A DNA stretch of 64,000 nucleotides from Pseudomonas farsensis (lineage in GTDB: Bacteria; Pseudomonadota; Gammaproteobacteria; Pseudomonadales; Pseudomonadaceae), in NCBI RefSeq assembly GCF_014268805.2, contig NZ_JABWRF020000001.1:1932001-1996000 (forward strand), read 5' to 3'. Position numbers and translations under genes: made by a program. This document shows, one piece after another, positions 63,871 through 64,000 of this stretch. The notes beneath the pieces were generated by a model. It searched no databases. It had not been told where the DNA came from and saw nothing but the letters and a program-made list of their open reading frames with translations. Numbering within the stretch: the first letter of the stretch is position 1; each line of letters starts with the position of its first letter.

Positions 63871-63983
63871 GTAGGAGCGGCCTCGTGCCGCGAAAGGGCT
63901 GCGTAGCGGCCCCAGGATCTTGACCTCATGCAAAATCGCCGGGGCCGCTACGCAGCCCTTTCGCGACACAAGGCCGCTCCTAC
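63871..63983. repeat. REP hairpin at window end
   Basis: Long inverted arms (63871-63912 and 63941-63983, GTAGGAGCGGCCTCGTGCCG and its complement) belong to the REP family seen after fapF. It lies directly downstream of the aldo/keto reductase gene. Confidence 0.85.
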
Positions 63984-64000
63984 GCTAGATCGCGTGGAGA

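Overview
The window looks like chromosome of a Pseudomonas of the P. putida group. This is inferred from a complete fapABCDEF amyloid operon, a run of genes (ybiT, azoR, uppP, a single-Cache chemoreceptor, pnuC and a NadR-type kinase) that recalls P. putida gene order, GC-rich codon use, and many copies of the Pseudomonas REP palindromes (GTGGGAGCGGGCTTG... and GTAGGAGCGGCCTTG... types). I saw no rRNA or tRNA genes, insertion sequences, phage genes or CRISPR arrays. Genes are densely packed, and species assignment would need a database comparison.

Layout. 1-14.9 kb: a cut-off L-serine dehydratase with a divergent LysR regulator, an AraC regulator, an EmrAB-type efflux pair, a hydrolase, a LysE exporter, small conserved proteins, a pirin, phosphoglucomutase, and a DNA-repair pair (FAN1-like VRR-NUC nuclease plus a PD-(D/E)XK/DinG-like helicase) behind a LexA box. 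15-25.3 kb: chromate transporter chrA, a cytochrome b561, and a seven-gene minus-strand operon that joins a QseBC/PmrAB-like two-component system to a thermostable-haemolysin-family protein, an AMP-dependent ligase, a haem-oxygenase-fold protein, an SDR and an exported TPR-type protein. Two matching direct-repeat boxes, one before this operon and one before the cytochrome b561, suggest a small dedicated regulon. Next to it is an unrecognised 471-residue protein. 25.6-39.9 kb: transporters, phosphatase, nitrilase, ogt, the ABC-F ATPase ybiT, azoR with a LysR regulator, uppP, a chemoreceptor, and a pnuC/NadR-like pair for nicotinamide riboside uptake.

40-45.3 kb: the fap functional-amyloid operon (minor subunit, main subunit, C39-like protease, secretion barrel). 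Its upstream region has the parts of a sigma-54 promoter: a -24/-12 element, an IHF-like site and two copies of a palindrome at enhancer distance. A terminator-like hairpin lies after fapC.

45.6-64 kb: an LTA-synthase-family sulfatase, glycerate kinase, a WG-repeat protein and a YcxB-like protein lead into a tightly overlapped seven-gene operon (51444-58960). It encodes a KAS III-like ketosynthase, an NAD-dependent epimerase-type reductase, a metallo-beta-lactamase-fold hydrolase, an F390-synthetase/PaaK-like adenylating enzyme, an ATP-grasp ligase, a GNAT/FemAB-like protein and a Rieske oxygenase. This reads as a small biosynthetic pathway that I cannot match to a known product, and it is the best candidate here for an undescribed system. 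The window ends with atoE-atoA-atoD (short-chain fatty acid uptake and CoA transfer), a divergent LysR regulator and an aldo/keto reductase.
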